From Fasciolopsis buskii (lineage: Eukaryota; Platyhelminthes; Trematoda; Plagiorchiida; Fasciolidae): a stretch of DNA of 64,000 nucleotides. The notes beneath the pieces are model-generated. The model was not told the DNA's origin and ran no database searches. It worked only from the letters and a program-made list of their open reading frames with translations. Position 1 is the stretch's first letter. The number at the start of each line of letters is the position of its first letter. The position numbers and the translations under genes are program-made. The stretch lies in assembly GCA_008360955.1 (NCBI GenBank), contig LUCM01007726.1, positions 1-64,000 on the forward strand, read 5' to 3'. Positions 12,601 to 20,964 of this stretch are shown piece by piece.

Positions 12601-13232
12601 CAATTTCCGGAAATAGGCTCGAGGCCGATTTCGAACTCGCGACCTTCAGCTTGGAATGGCGCGATGTTGTCCGCTAGACCACATGCCGTGGTATATTTTC
12701 GGTTTCCTCCCACGCCTTTTTCTGAGCTTGGTTTCCTCCCTGGATTTCCATTGAACATTAATTATGTAATATGTATGTTCATAGTCGTAGTGCGCTTATA
12801 CTTGGTTACTCCTTTTAGTCTATTTTTGTTTTGTTATGGTGAAATTTATTGTCAAATAGTTATCTGTTTGAGTGAGATTCGTTTGTTTTAGCTTCAGTGT
12901 TCTGTCAGTGAGATTTTGCTCTACCTTGTCTTTTAGTCGATTGGACCGTTTAGTCGCCAGCATTTAGTCTTCCTATGTTTTTTACGCCCAAAATTAATCT
13001 CATTTAGTGCTCAACATTCGACCCGTTTCTGGATGACTGTCTTCATTTGGCTAAACGTGCTTGCAGTCTGCAAATTCCAATTGAACTTCGCGTATTCGAA
13101 GACTTACCGCATGGGTTTCTGAATTTTGCACCTCTTGGGCCAGAGTTTCAGAACGCCAGCCGGGCTTGTATGCACATGGTCAAGAGATTGTTTGAACGGT
13201 GTCCGAGTACGAATCCCATGAGCCGCGATTAA
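3206..13232 (+). CDS. LIPE: Hormone-sensitive lipase homologue, 3' part of gene (three exons)
   Basis: The gene is joined from 3206-3620, 8436-8743 and 13008-13232, giving 948 nt or 315 codons plus stop, with no internal stop and matching phases (1 nt + 2 nt, then 0/0). The family is the HSL branch of alpha/beta-hydrolases, which hydrolyse di- and triacylglycerol and cholesteryl esters in the cytosol or at lipid droplets. The visible part holds the Ser-rich regulatory insert, then an MSPYLASDE..RQLPP segment, a FDPFLDD segment carrying the acid residue (Asp 246 of the visible part) and an EDLPHGF segment carrying the catalytic His (276). The Asp-His spacing of 30 residues equals that of mammalian HSL. 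The HGGG oxyanion hole and the GDSAG nucleophile are absent and should lie in exons upstream of the window. The introns are 4815 and 4264 nt and both hold decayed retroelements. Identification rests on motif order and spacing recalled from the family, not on a search. Confidence 0.88.
4000..4900 (+). mobile_element. CR1/Jockey-like non-LTR retroelement, RT fragment
   Basis: Frameshifted pieces follow the RT order of CR1/Jockey elements. An LLHKLRTSG..RPLLAW-like segment lies around 4190-4260. SGLLHDAVLSSSIYLSICTNDLSASL (from 4310) matches the GVPQGSVLGPLLFSIYVNDL block. VKHVGG (about 4405) stands where VKYADD, the catalytic motif, should be. VNIGENLKWTSHISICIKNL (about 4640-4700) matches the thumb. 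Loss of both catalytic Asp residues and several stops show that it is dead. The element lies in the HSL intron, sense to the gene. Confidence 0.72.
4346..4363. repeat. (ATCT)n microsatellite
   Basis: About four and a half units of ATCT lie inside the CR1-like RT fragment. Confidence 0.85.
6150..6605 (+). mobile_element. RTE-like retroelement, RT palm/thumb fragment
   Basis: One nearly open frame carries RTE RT blocks: PFLLNSVIELI, LPNLECVDNGILLIQDSGK (replacing LEYADDVVLLSEDPGK), VEMRFAPPKRELL, PKPKLINTGADLDEV, then ISPGGLISSDL and RAELTFTNEH. The catalytic YADD reads CVDN, so the enzyme is inactive. Only two stops break the frame in about 400 nt, so it is younger or better kept than the copy at the window start. 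It lies in the first HSL intron. Confidence 0.8.
6720..7040 (+). mobile_element. RTE-like retroelement, endonuclease-RT linker fragment
   Basis: The frame at 6618-6977 contains ASLRRDHEMWRSERAVRMENG followed by NSRKLFHLMQTADGK and VDGAPVPNQQRR. These match the region between endonuclease and RT of SR2/RTE elements (LRADREAWWS..A...GNSRRLFQLI...G). In an intact element this lies upstream of the RT blocks, but here it lies downstream of the RT fragment at 6150-6605. It is therefore a separate insertion or a rearranged copy. Confidence 0.7.
8436..8743 (+). CDS. LIPE: HSL exon: regulatory module end and pre-Asp catalytic segment
   Basis: The exon runs from acceptor TTTTAAACAG|GA to donor GCG|GTACGT. 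The first two bases complete an AGA codon with the last base of the previous exon. The frame is open for 102 further codons. Its first 75 or so residues are low-conservation, Ser/Pro/Arg-rich and match the HSL regulatory insert in position. The C-terminal part (CFMSPYLASDEMFRQLPPLGIA region, 8682-8743) aligns with the conserved MSPLLAPDSMLSGLPPVHIV block just before the catalytic Asp strand. This is the strongest family signature in the exon. The exon ends in phase 0 and fits the last exon directly, without extra residues in the alignment. Confidence 0.88.
8919..9150 (+). mobile_element. CR1/Jockey-like RT fragment (entry of RT domain)
   Basis: The frame LAILKLTQHDILGRPL..TGTLSDHLHFAYKPHERPW..DLMHFI resembles the RT block (..ILxRLxxTGLLDPLQFAYKxxRSxxDAVxxLxHFI) that opens CR1/Jockey RTs. 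Because a linker and another RT-entry block follow at 9465-10060, this is a separate fragment rather than the start of that copy. Confidence 0.6.
9465..11160 (+). mobile_element. CR1/Jockey-like non-LTR retroelement, linker to RT C-terminus
   Basis: Blocks appear in the expected order. A basic linker RRQRVLYCETYLGN..CHKIWK lies at about 9550-9615. FKERFYRLIACSSAPLKAFVNLFLNRIL (about 9940-10025) matches the DYRPIALTSLLLKTFERLVLRRIL block. The frame at 10124-10453 holds NGPDPNLL, AQYISFGENMPSFLPVTRGV, LTSSVFPPKFIRCKYAGDVIFGSP and VVGEM, so the catalytic YADD reads YAGD. The C-terminal LGHCIGVNRNTLMGF (about 10840-10895) and TFSHSSARSTLRLLPSRISAHRN (about 10985-11050) follow. Stops and frameshifts occur between blocks. 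It lies in the second HSL intron in sense orientation. Confidence 0.8.
11707..11742. repeat. AT-rich dinucleotide microsatellite
   Basis: Two runs of (AT)n, about 15 and 10 nt, are separated by TTATATGC. Confidence 0.85.
12600..12695 (-). repeat. tRNA-derived SINE or tRNA pseudogene
   Basis: On the minus strand TGGTCTAGCGGACA (12668-12681) is a strong A-box and CGAGTTCGAAATC (12627-12639) a near-consensus B-box. Spacing is close to that of a tRNA gene. The flanks do not close a clean acceptor stem, so a decayed SINE head is more likely than a working tRNA. It lies about 310 bases upstream of the HSL terminal exon. Confidence 0.65.
13008..13232 (+). CDS. LIPE: HSL terminal exon with catalytic Asp and His
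   Basis: The exon starts after acceptor CTCATTTAG|TGC in phase 0 and ends at TAA (13230-13232), coding for 74 residues. FDPFLDDCLHLAKR matches the HSL strand and loop bearing the acid of the triad. ELRVFEDLPHGFLNFA matches the VVEDLPHGFLTLA block bearing the catalytic His. The C-terminal helix (ASRACMHMVKRLF) matches the closing helix of the alpha/beta fold. Only about 12 residues follow the helix, so the protein ends shortly after the catalytic domain, as in other HSLs. I saw no AATAAA close behind the stop; the nearest I noticed is near 14677, so the 3' end is unresolved. Confidence 0.92.
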   Translation, partial: CSTFDPFLDDCLHLAKRACSLQIPIELRVFEDLPHGFLNFAPLGPEFQNASRACMHMVKRLFERCPSTNPMSRD

Positions 13233-15562
13233 CCTGCGAATCACTCCACTTTGCAGTTGGGTGGTGAGAACCAGTGTCATTGTTCCTCATCACTTCTCGG
13301 CACAATTCATCTCGCATCTGTTTCGGCAAACAGGGCTCTGTCAAACTCGCATTTCCTGCCGATTTTCACGCGCACGCCTGTGATCTGGTTTGCACTTTTG
13401 GGTACCACAACTCAGATTCGGCTGCCATTAACTTCGTTTAATGCTCTACCTCTATGAATATTTGTGGTTTGTTTGCTTTTATTGTTTTCACTGTATTTCT
13501 ATTTTTAGATTTTTAATACTGGTCCTTTATTCTTTCTGGCGCCATGTCTGAGTACACATTCATATGCAAATGAGCTGATTTCTTTTTCGCTATTTAATTC
13601 TGTTCTGTTTCTTTACATCACATCTGTGCTTTACTAGTTCCGTTTAATGTATGCCTAATCTTTCCGATATGTACAAAGCAGGGTTTCAATCTCATTTATT
13701 TCTTACGTACTACAAATAATAGGAATTTTCGTACCTCTTCCCATTCGCCGTCTATCCGCTTGCGTTCCAAGCCAGCTCATGCACGGACATCATATGTTTG
13801 TAGTTATTGTTATTTGACTTCTCATTTGAAATAATCAGTCTGTGTGAAGTGAAAGAAGCCTACTGCACATCATTTTGTGGGACGCTTTTTGACTCGCTTT
13901 TTAACAGCCATCATCTTCCATGAGCAATTCGATATTTCTCGGCTGATGTAAGATGGCGGGGAAATGGTCTAATTTTCTGTATTGTTCGCCGCCGCTTCAC
14001 ACAGATCCTTAAAATTCTGACCACTTATCGCTTATACACCCCTTGGTTTCTAATACGAAACTGACCCAACTTGAATAGTACTGTGGATATCACACATCGC
14101 TGTAGAAGGGTCCGGACTGTGTTTTAAGCCAAATCTAATAGACGCCAAAAACAGTTACATTTCAGCGAATACATAACCTCTTGCTTTCAAGTATTGACAA
14201 ACTATTTTGGTATGGCGGTGACCAAATATATTCCAAAGGTTCCACGTATAATTTCTTCCATTTGAGAACACTCAATTCCCTTTTTGCATCCTTTTTTTAT
14301 AAAAAAAGCTTGCGATCGTCATGTATGCACCTTTCCATGTTGATTCAGGGATTTTCTTCAAACCTATTGAGGTTTTTAGTTGTTTAGAATTGTTGGCTGG
14401 CAATGTTGCGATTCACCCGTGGTGATACAGTACGAGGAAATAAGAGGTCTGACAGGAAAAGCTTCTGATAAGTCCAAAAAATAACTACTGAAGACATCTT
14501 CATGAAATACCCGATGCTTGAGTATGGTGAAAGGGCCATACCCCACAGCTACTAGAGCAGGCGACACGAAAGGACGAACCAGTAAGTGTGACCTTGAAAT
14601 TTTGGCGTAGAATCCCATAAGGTCTTACTAGATCAGATGCGGTTACTAGCCGGGTGATATTGGCTTCCCGTCTGCGAATAAAATTTAATCGAATTACAAC
14701 TACCATGATAATGTATGCTCAGTCCCATTTTGAGCTTCTGGAGAGCGGAATCAGTCCTCCTTGGGGTATCGTAACCGAGCTTACAATATACGTTCATATG
14801 CTGTATATTCATTCCTCTCTCCTGTGAGCAACATGGCAAGACATCGAGAAAGCCCAAACAACTCTTCTGTCATCACTTAATGCTAGTCAGAATTCCTTCC
14901 TTTTATGCTATCCCATTCCAAATTCGGAACCATTTGATGTTCGCGCTTCATGTATTTGATATCAAACAGGGACTGGGTACACAATTACTTCATGGTCCTT
15001 TCTATCTGAATAGAGCATGCCCTTTCAACTGATGTCTTCTGGTTCATTCTTCATTATATGATATGCTTCTTTGCGCTTGAGGAAGCGAAGCGTTCACAAT
15101 CTATTCAAAAGTCATTTAGGGACGTGTTTCTAGTACAGCAAACAGAAATTGGGCTAATAATGTCATCCTTACAATCGTCTCTTCGATTTGACTCTTAGGT
15201 ATTAGGTAAATTTGAGATTTTGTTTGCGTGCAGCCATTGATTTCACGTCAAACGGACCAGATGCCAGGCCTTGAAGACTACTGAAGCAATCAACCTTTGG
15301 ATCTCCAGAAACAAGCCACACTTACAAAAGCAGCTAATGCACGCTATGAATAGGCTCATCCATTACACTCACCGATTAGAATGTGATGAAACCCACTGAA
15401 ACCAGGACTTTTGCCTCGTTATCAAGTTAGTTTGTTGACCAGCCGATCAAGTGATGACCTCATTGTCTGACCCATTGACTTTTCTCTTTGGACGGGATCA
15501 CTACAAAAAAGTGCGGTTTTATCAGCCTGATTGTGAATCTTCTAAAAGCTTGTAGACCTACG
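13233..15562. other. HSL 3' flank, no recognised feature
   Basis: This stretch should include the HSL 3' UTR, whose end I cannot place. The minus strand between about 14380 and 14860 has three overlapping open frames that read partly protein-like (for example RPFVSPALVAVGYGP) but match nothing I recognise. It may be another old retroelement. Confidence 0.4.
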
Positions 15563-15582
15563 CACCACCATCATCATCATCG
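15563..15582 (-). repeat. Trinucleotide 3' tail of RTE element
   Basis: CACCACCATCATCATCATCG on the plus strand reads as (GAT)n then GGTGGTG on the element's strand. RTE-clade elements characteristically end in short microsatellite-like tails rather than poly(A), and this repeat lies just beyond the 3' end of the coding remnant. Confidence 0.65.
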
Positions 15583-17990
15583 TTCAGCGTTAAACAGCAA
15601 GGCAAGCCTCACTGACCGCTGCCTTTCCCCAGAGTTACACGTTTATATAAAAAGAGTGAATATTCAATAGGAACAGGGAGTGGACCTACACAGGCGGGAA
15701 AAGATAAGATGCTGCTGCAGCCAACACACGAAACACAGTCTAACTGTACAAACGCACGTGTTTTTAACCATTCTGATTCGATAGAAAATGACAGCACGGT
15801 CGCCACTGTTCACGGTTCGCCGCCATATCCTTCAGTGTCTCCAGCCAGCAAGTCGATAAGTATTTCAGACCCCAACCACGAAGGCGTGAGACACCTACTT
15901 TACCTAACTTCGCTATACATTTTCTCATCCCGTGTTGCCACGTCACCTGTTGGCCTCCTCATGGCTTCTTCCATTCCTTAGGAGGAACACAAAAGAAGGC
16001 ACGATATGGTAGACGAGTGTTTGTCATACGCAACACGTGACCCAACCAGCGTAGTCTACTAAGTTTCATAAGCTGAAACAAGCTATTCTCAGAGGTGGTA
16101 CCCAATACCAGATTCCTGACCTCTATATTAAGCACCAGGTCACTCCATCCGAATCCTAAGCCATATTACGTAAACATTGGTTGGTCGAAAACCTCAACCG
16201 ACGAACATCGCCACAACGCATACTCCACGTCTCGCAAACGTACAACAGAACTGAGCGCACTGCGGCACAGTACACGACGACTTTGCAAATTCAGTGAAAT
16301 ATCAGGCCGACGCCACAAGTGCTTCAATCCAGCGATAAGCTGCCGAGCCTCCCCCCATGGAATTACGCATACTTACCTCCATTCCTACACTACCATCGTT
16401 GGACACGCAGCTACCAAGGTAGGTGAAACGGTCCACCGTTGTTCATCATTTCATCAGCGCCTCTCCACTCAATTTGAAAGGAACTGGGGGAGGGTCGTCG
16501 GGACCGGTAGCTTCTCCCCTCTTCAGAAGCCGAATATTCGACTGCACTTCCACTCCGTTGGGGGATTACGTGACCACCTCCAAGGATTCACAGCTGCAGA
16601 CGTCGGACTAGATACGATATCGTATGGCAAGGTAAACTGATCCTTGAAATGCTGTCCAACGGTCCAATCTTTCCTGTCTACCAGCGAGCTCTCCAATTTT
16701 ATCGCACACGAGCTCACGTAACCGAAGTCCGCGCCCTACCGCTGTCCGCGTATAAACGTAAAACAGTCTTTGACTGTACCTGAAGCGCGCGCCACTCCAT
16801 CTTTCGGCCACCTTAAACCACCGTTTTCGCGGTCATTTCACTAAGTCTGATGGTCAACTGACGCTATCGAACTTCCCGATGCATCTTATTCATTGGCTCG
16901 CATTAGGTAAGCTGGTGTTTTGCGCATCCATGTAGAATTAGCGACGCCTTGAGCAGATCCGGTTTTTGATGAAGTGCTATATCTGGGACCGCAGGCAAAA
17001 TTTTGCTGCCCAAATGCATCGGCCTGATTAATTTGATCCCACCGCTCGTCTAACATTGCTGCTTCGCCGAAGTTCTTAGCCCTCGATAGTTTTCTGTTCG
17101 TAGCGTGTCGAAACCTCCGAATCAGACAAACGTTCGCCAGCCCTCGGGTTTGTGTTCACGACTGCGTCGATGGCCATTTAGCTGCAGCAAAATCGCATTT
17201 AAACTTAACGCAATGGTCGCGATTCGACGTACTTGGTCCAATGTGATCTACATTCTGGACAGAACTGCGCCAACGGTGGCTAACTGCGATGTGGTCAATC
17301 TGACTCAAAGTACCTGTGGACCTAGAGCGACATGTCGCAGTGGGACGCGAAACCTGCATCAGAAATTCGTACTAGATAGGAATAAATGATTATCTGCATA
17401 GAATTGGAGAAATCTTTCCCCGTTGTGTGCGATACACTCAGTTTTCCAACTTGTGCATTAAAAACTTCTATGCCAACACTACAAGTGTCGGAAGTTGGCT
17501 CTTCCGGCCAAGCTGACGGGGTTATCGTAAAACCTCGTCTTCTCTCCGGTTCATTGCTGCAGGTCTGTGGCAGCGTAATGCCGAGATGACAACATAGAAA
17601 CTGCGCTCCGACGCCAGTGATTCCATCGTCTCACGTGCATCAAGCGACTGATTGATGGGATCCAATCGTAAAAGGGGCTGCTTCCAGCCTTCCCACTCAG
17701 AGACTATTCCTACACCAAACGTTCCACAGCTGAGCTGATTCGTCTCCTGAAGTGCGAGAAATATCTTGACGAGACATTTTGCCCAGTTAGCTGAATTACT
17801 CTATCGAATCCTCATTCGTGGTTTCGCTCACAAAAGCAGATCAATTCGAAAGTCAGTCAATTGTCAGAGCCAAACACGCCTGTTGGCCAGCCTGCATGAG
17901 AGTACGCACATAGAAGGAGCCGAGATTCAGAGGCTGAGGAGGCTTGAGAAAATATGAGCTGGCAGACCGAAAACCACCTACTACACTACT
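15563..17990 (-). mobile_element. RTE/SR2-like non-LTR retroelement, nearly full span, RT core deleted
   Basis: Read on the minus strand it starts near 17945 with FYVRTLMQAGQQACLALTID (endonuclease N-terminus), then FLALQETN (LQET motif), FGVGIVSEW, a VVLA..FNAQVGKLS block (the GDMNAQVG motif, frameshifted) and the SHRWRSSVQNVDHI..NRDHCVKFKCDF end of the nuclease. The linker and KATGPDDPPPVPFKL (RT start) follow. Immediately afterwards comes VDRFTYLGSCVSNDG, which belongs after the RT palm, so about the whole palm with YADD is missing. SAVRSVLLYVCETW, SRLRWLGHVLRM (about 16040) and MTWQHGMRK..WLETLKDMAANREQW then follow, down to a (GAT)n tail. Numerous frameshifts are present. Confidence 0.88.
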
Positions 17991-20112
17991 TGGAAGAACT
18001 GTCGCGAGTATGCGGGCGTGGTATCAATGAGATACTGTGATGTAGGCAGACAGGGCAACGATGGGTTGGAAACAGCAGAGACAGGTTGAATAAAAGAGGG
18101 GATTGTGAGCAGATCAGCATGCTTAATCACTACCCACTCCGCCGCATGTAGGAGGCCAGCGCATTCGTGGATTAATCCTGCACCGACGGACCGATGCAAG
18201 TACTGGAAATTATTTTGTAGGCGTGTAACTCATGTGGATTGATGAACGGGTGATGCTATGGGAGTCCAGCCGCTAAGCAGAAGAAGCGATTGAGGCGTTC
18301 TCAACCAAGCCTTTGGTTCTGATACAAGAACCTGAATCGCAAAGGCAGCGGGGAATGCTGAATTTGGAAAGCCCATTACTTGGATCAGTTAGTCTTCAGC
18401 TCGTTTACTGCTGAGCTGCTACTCGAATCAGACCCCGACTTAGAGGAACAGGAGACTACTTCGTCAGGCCTCTATCCATTGACTTCAGGCATGATCTGGT
18501 CTTCGGTTTGAGATAAGCCATCCTGTATAGCTCGTTGGATCATAGAGGCACGCAAACCGTCACACGACGTCAAGGTGTAGTCTCGTTGTGACAGTGTAGA
18601 CCTATCAGTATGTTTTGATTCGAAAGTGGCCGGAGTTTCTCCAGAATCAGATGACTTTCTGTCTCTCTTTTTACTAAAGGTTGGTTTTTTGTATGAAGAC
18701 TTGTCGCTAGATTAGCACCTTTCTGATGACCGCATCTGCAGGCCAGGTCACGCAGTTCAGTACAGCTTTCAGCCTCATATGGTGATGAACCTTGATCACT
18801 GAGTACTACGTGGATCTAGCGGTGGGAAGACTCAGTTAATGTCCTCGTCATATGATCGCTTGGTCCATTTGGCTGGGAGCTTGTCAGTTTAGTTTTTGCA
18901 GTTTTTAGTTTTGCAACGAAATGCCCTGGTTTCGATTGCTATTTCGCGAACTCGGATTAGATTTGTTTGCCTGAAAGAATGGAGGGCTGACCTGGAGGCC
19001 TTAATAAAATCAAACAGTGATCGCTGGTCTAAATTTGAGTAGGCACTTTTAGGGAAAATAAATCCGTGTTTGGTAATAACTATCTAAAACGGAGTCGACT
19101 CTGGCTAAACCAGTGCACCTCAACGACCAAACCATCAATTTCTTATGATCATATAAAAAATGTGGTTACCCGTGGGGTGTTTGGATATATGATTTGTTCT
19201 GGTCATATTCAAGCGTGTCAGTGTATTCCGTTGTTCGCAACCTAGATGTAGGGCTACAGTTTGTTGGCTGCAAAAAGTAATTTGTTTGAAAATCATAAGG
19301 GTTTATATACCTGATTATCTGATGCATACACATGCGTGGTTCTTACGTCATTCATGAGTGGTATTCCCGATGCGCGTATCGAAATTTATTGGCTGTTTCG
19401 AATTTTCTAGTTAAGTTACACCATATCATTCGTTGATTTTACGTCTTAACGGGTGTAGCTTTGTGATTGGTGTGTGGCATCGAATTGTAGAAATGACAGA
19501 TCTATGATAAAGACCATCAGGACACCAAATTTCGTCTCGTGGGAACAATTCGGTTGCTGTGTAACCTGTTCTTGGATGATCGCACAGTTACACGAACTTT
19601 CAAAATTTCATAGTGAACGGACCTTTGGGCTTTACTTGTAATTCGCAGAAACATGAAAATTGCACCGTTGTGCGTTTTCATTTTTCGGTAAATAGCAGAT
19701 ATAGTTTCTCATTGATTAAAAGCGATTACCATACGGTTTTACTTATTCACAACTTGTAATGATTTAAACATCAACAAAGTGTTTCGGGGTCAGATTACTG
19801 TAACTTCCCTCTTCCAGGTTATAAAACTCCCCCATACTTTTAGAATTTGTAATACCTCATATCACTTTCCAATGGAACATTGATTTCAACTTATTTATTT
19901 TGCAAAGGACTTCACATTTGCTGATGGCATTCAATCGACGCATCTGTAATTTCCGCTTTGACCGTCCCTTCGTCGGACTCCACTCCGAACGCACAAACTT
20001 CATGTCCTCCGGTTAATCCTGCACTCGGGAAGCCCCAGAGCTCATCATTGATGCAGGTCGACCATCGCATCCTTGGAAAAAAGCTGGGTCCAGTGATTCG
20101 GCCTAGCTTGCC
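17991..20112. other. No recognised feature
   Basis: Open frames here are short and scattered. The plus-strand stretch 19958-20110 reads as a Ser/Pro-rich peptide and runs straight into a tRNA-like repeat, so it may be part of a larger repeat, but nothing is recognised. Confidence 0.4.
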
Positions 20113-20195
20113 GGGGTTGGGCAGTGTAGTGGTAGCACACGCGCCTCCCGTGTAAAGGCTCTGAGTTCGAACCCTGTGTTGCGCGCTGCTGTAGA
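20113..20195 (+). repeat. tRNA-derived SINE or tRNA-Gly-like pseudogene
   Basis: TGTAGTGGTAGCACACG (from 20125) is an A-box close to that of tRNA-Gly genes, and TGAGTTCGAACCCTG (from 20162) is a near-perfect B-box. An anticodon-arm-like ACACG/CGTGT stem lies between them. The acceptor stem does not close cleanly, which favours a SINE head over a functional tRNA. The tRNA-Gly resemblance is from memory. Confidence 0.7.
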
Positions 20196-20890
20196 CAGAA
20201 TGGGTATCGGAAGTGGACTTTCAACCCGGATGAAGAACAGATTTTGCATCGAGCGAAAACAGGGCACTCAAGAGAGTTTCTAGAAATCTGACACCATTCA
20301 GATTTCTCAATCTATAGATGGTCTGAACAGGTTCGCGTTGTCAACGGCATCAGCATTTCGAGACTTATAGTTTCGAATCACAGGTAAAGAAACAGATCCC
20401 GTGTTTACCTTTAACAACGTTATCCGTAGTTCACGTCCCATAAGGTTCACTAGATTCGTAATGGGCAATACATTTAGGTCTGAGCTCCGGACGATGTGCA
20501 ACTGAACCACTGGTCAATAAGCGCTTGAGGCATCACGCGATGACAACCTGTTCGTCATTCTCATACGGCCTGATGCGTCAACAGACTGAATAGGGGTGAC
20601 AGTCATGGGGTGAATGCTAGTGCATTTGACTAAATCAACACATGAATCCTTAAGCGAAAACGGAAGAATAGATGTGGGTGGATCGAAGTTGTCACATAAG
20701 TTATCGTTTCTCCAGAAAATTTCATGCACATTTCGCATGGATGATAATCGAGAAAAAAAACGGATGTATCCCCTCGAAAGCTGCCAAGTGTGCTAGCCTC
20801 AACTAATCAAATTGAGCGAGGCGAATCCTACTTGCACGTTCGTAGTGAAGCAGTTCATCCTAAACAGATGCAGCTAACGAAAGAAGGTGG

Positions 20891-20964
20891 CCGGCGGTGG
20901 CCAAGCGGATAAGGTCGTGGCGTTTGCACGTGAAAGTTACGGGTTTGAGTCCACCCACCGCCGG
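20891..20964 (+). repeat. tRNA-like Pol III unit with perfect closing stem
   Basis: TGGCCAAGCGGATAAGG is an A-box of the Ser/Leu type and GGGTTTGAGTCC a B-box. The ends pair perfectly over 10 bases (CCGGCGGTGG at 20891-20900 with CCACCGCCGG at 20955-20964). A CGTG/CACG anticodon-arm-like stem surrounds a 7-base loop, but the loop lacks the usual T at position 33 and the T-arm is imperfect. This fits a well-preserved tRNA-derived SINE head, or less likely a divergent tRNA. Confidence 0.6.

Larger units (their letters stand above)
8744..13007 (+). other. HSL intron (4264 nt) containing CR1-like elements and a tRNA-derived repeat
   Basis: The intron is bounded by donor GTACGT and acceptor CTCATTTAG. 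Its left half is CR1-like retroelement sequence and its right half carries an AT microsatellite and a minus-strand tRNA-derived repeat. I see nothing else recognisable between 11.9 and 12.5 kb. Confidence 0.8.

Noticed and set aside
16095..16640. Longest open frame in the window (181 codons, plus strand)
   Set aside because: It lies antisense across the RTE element at 15.56-17.99 kb, whose minus-strand reading gives recognisable RT and thumb blocks. The plus-strand frame is a shadow.
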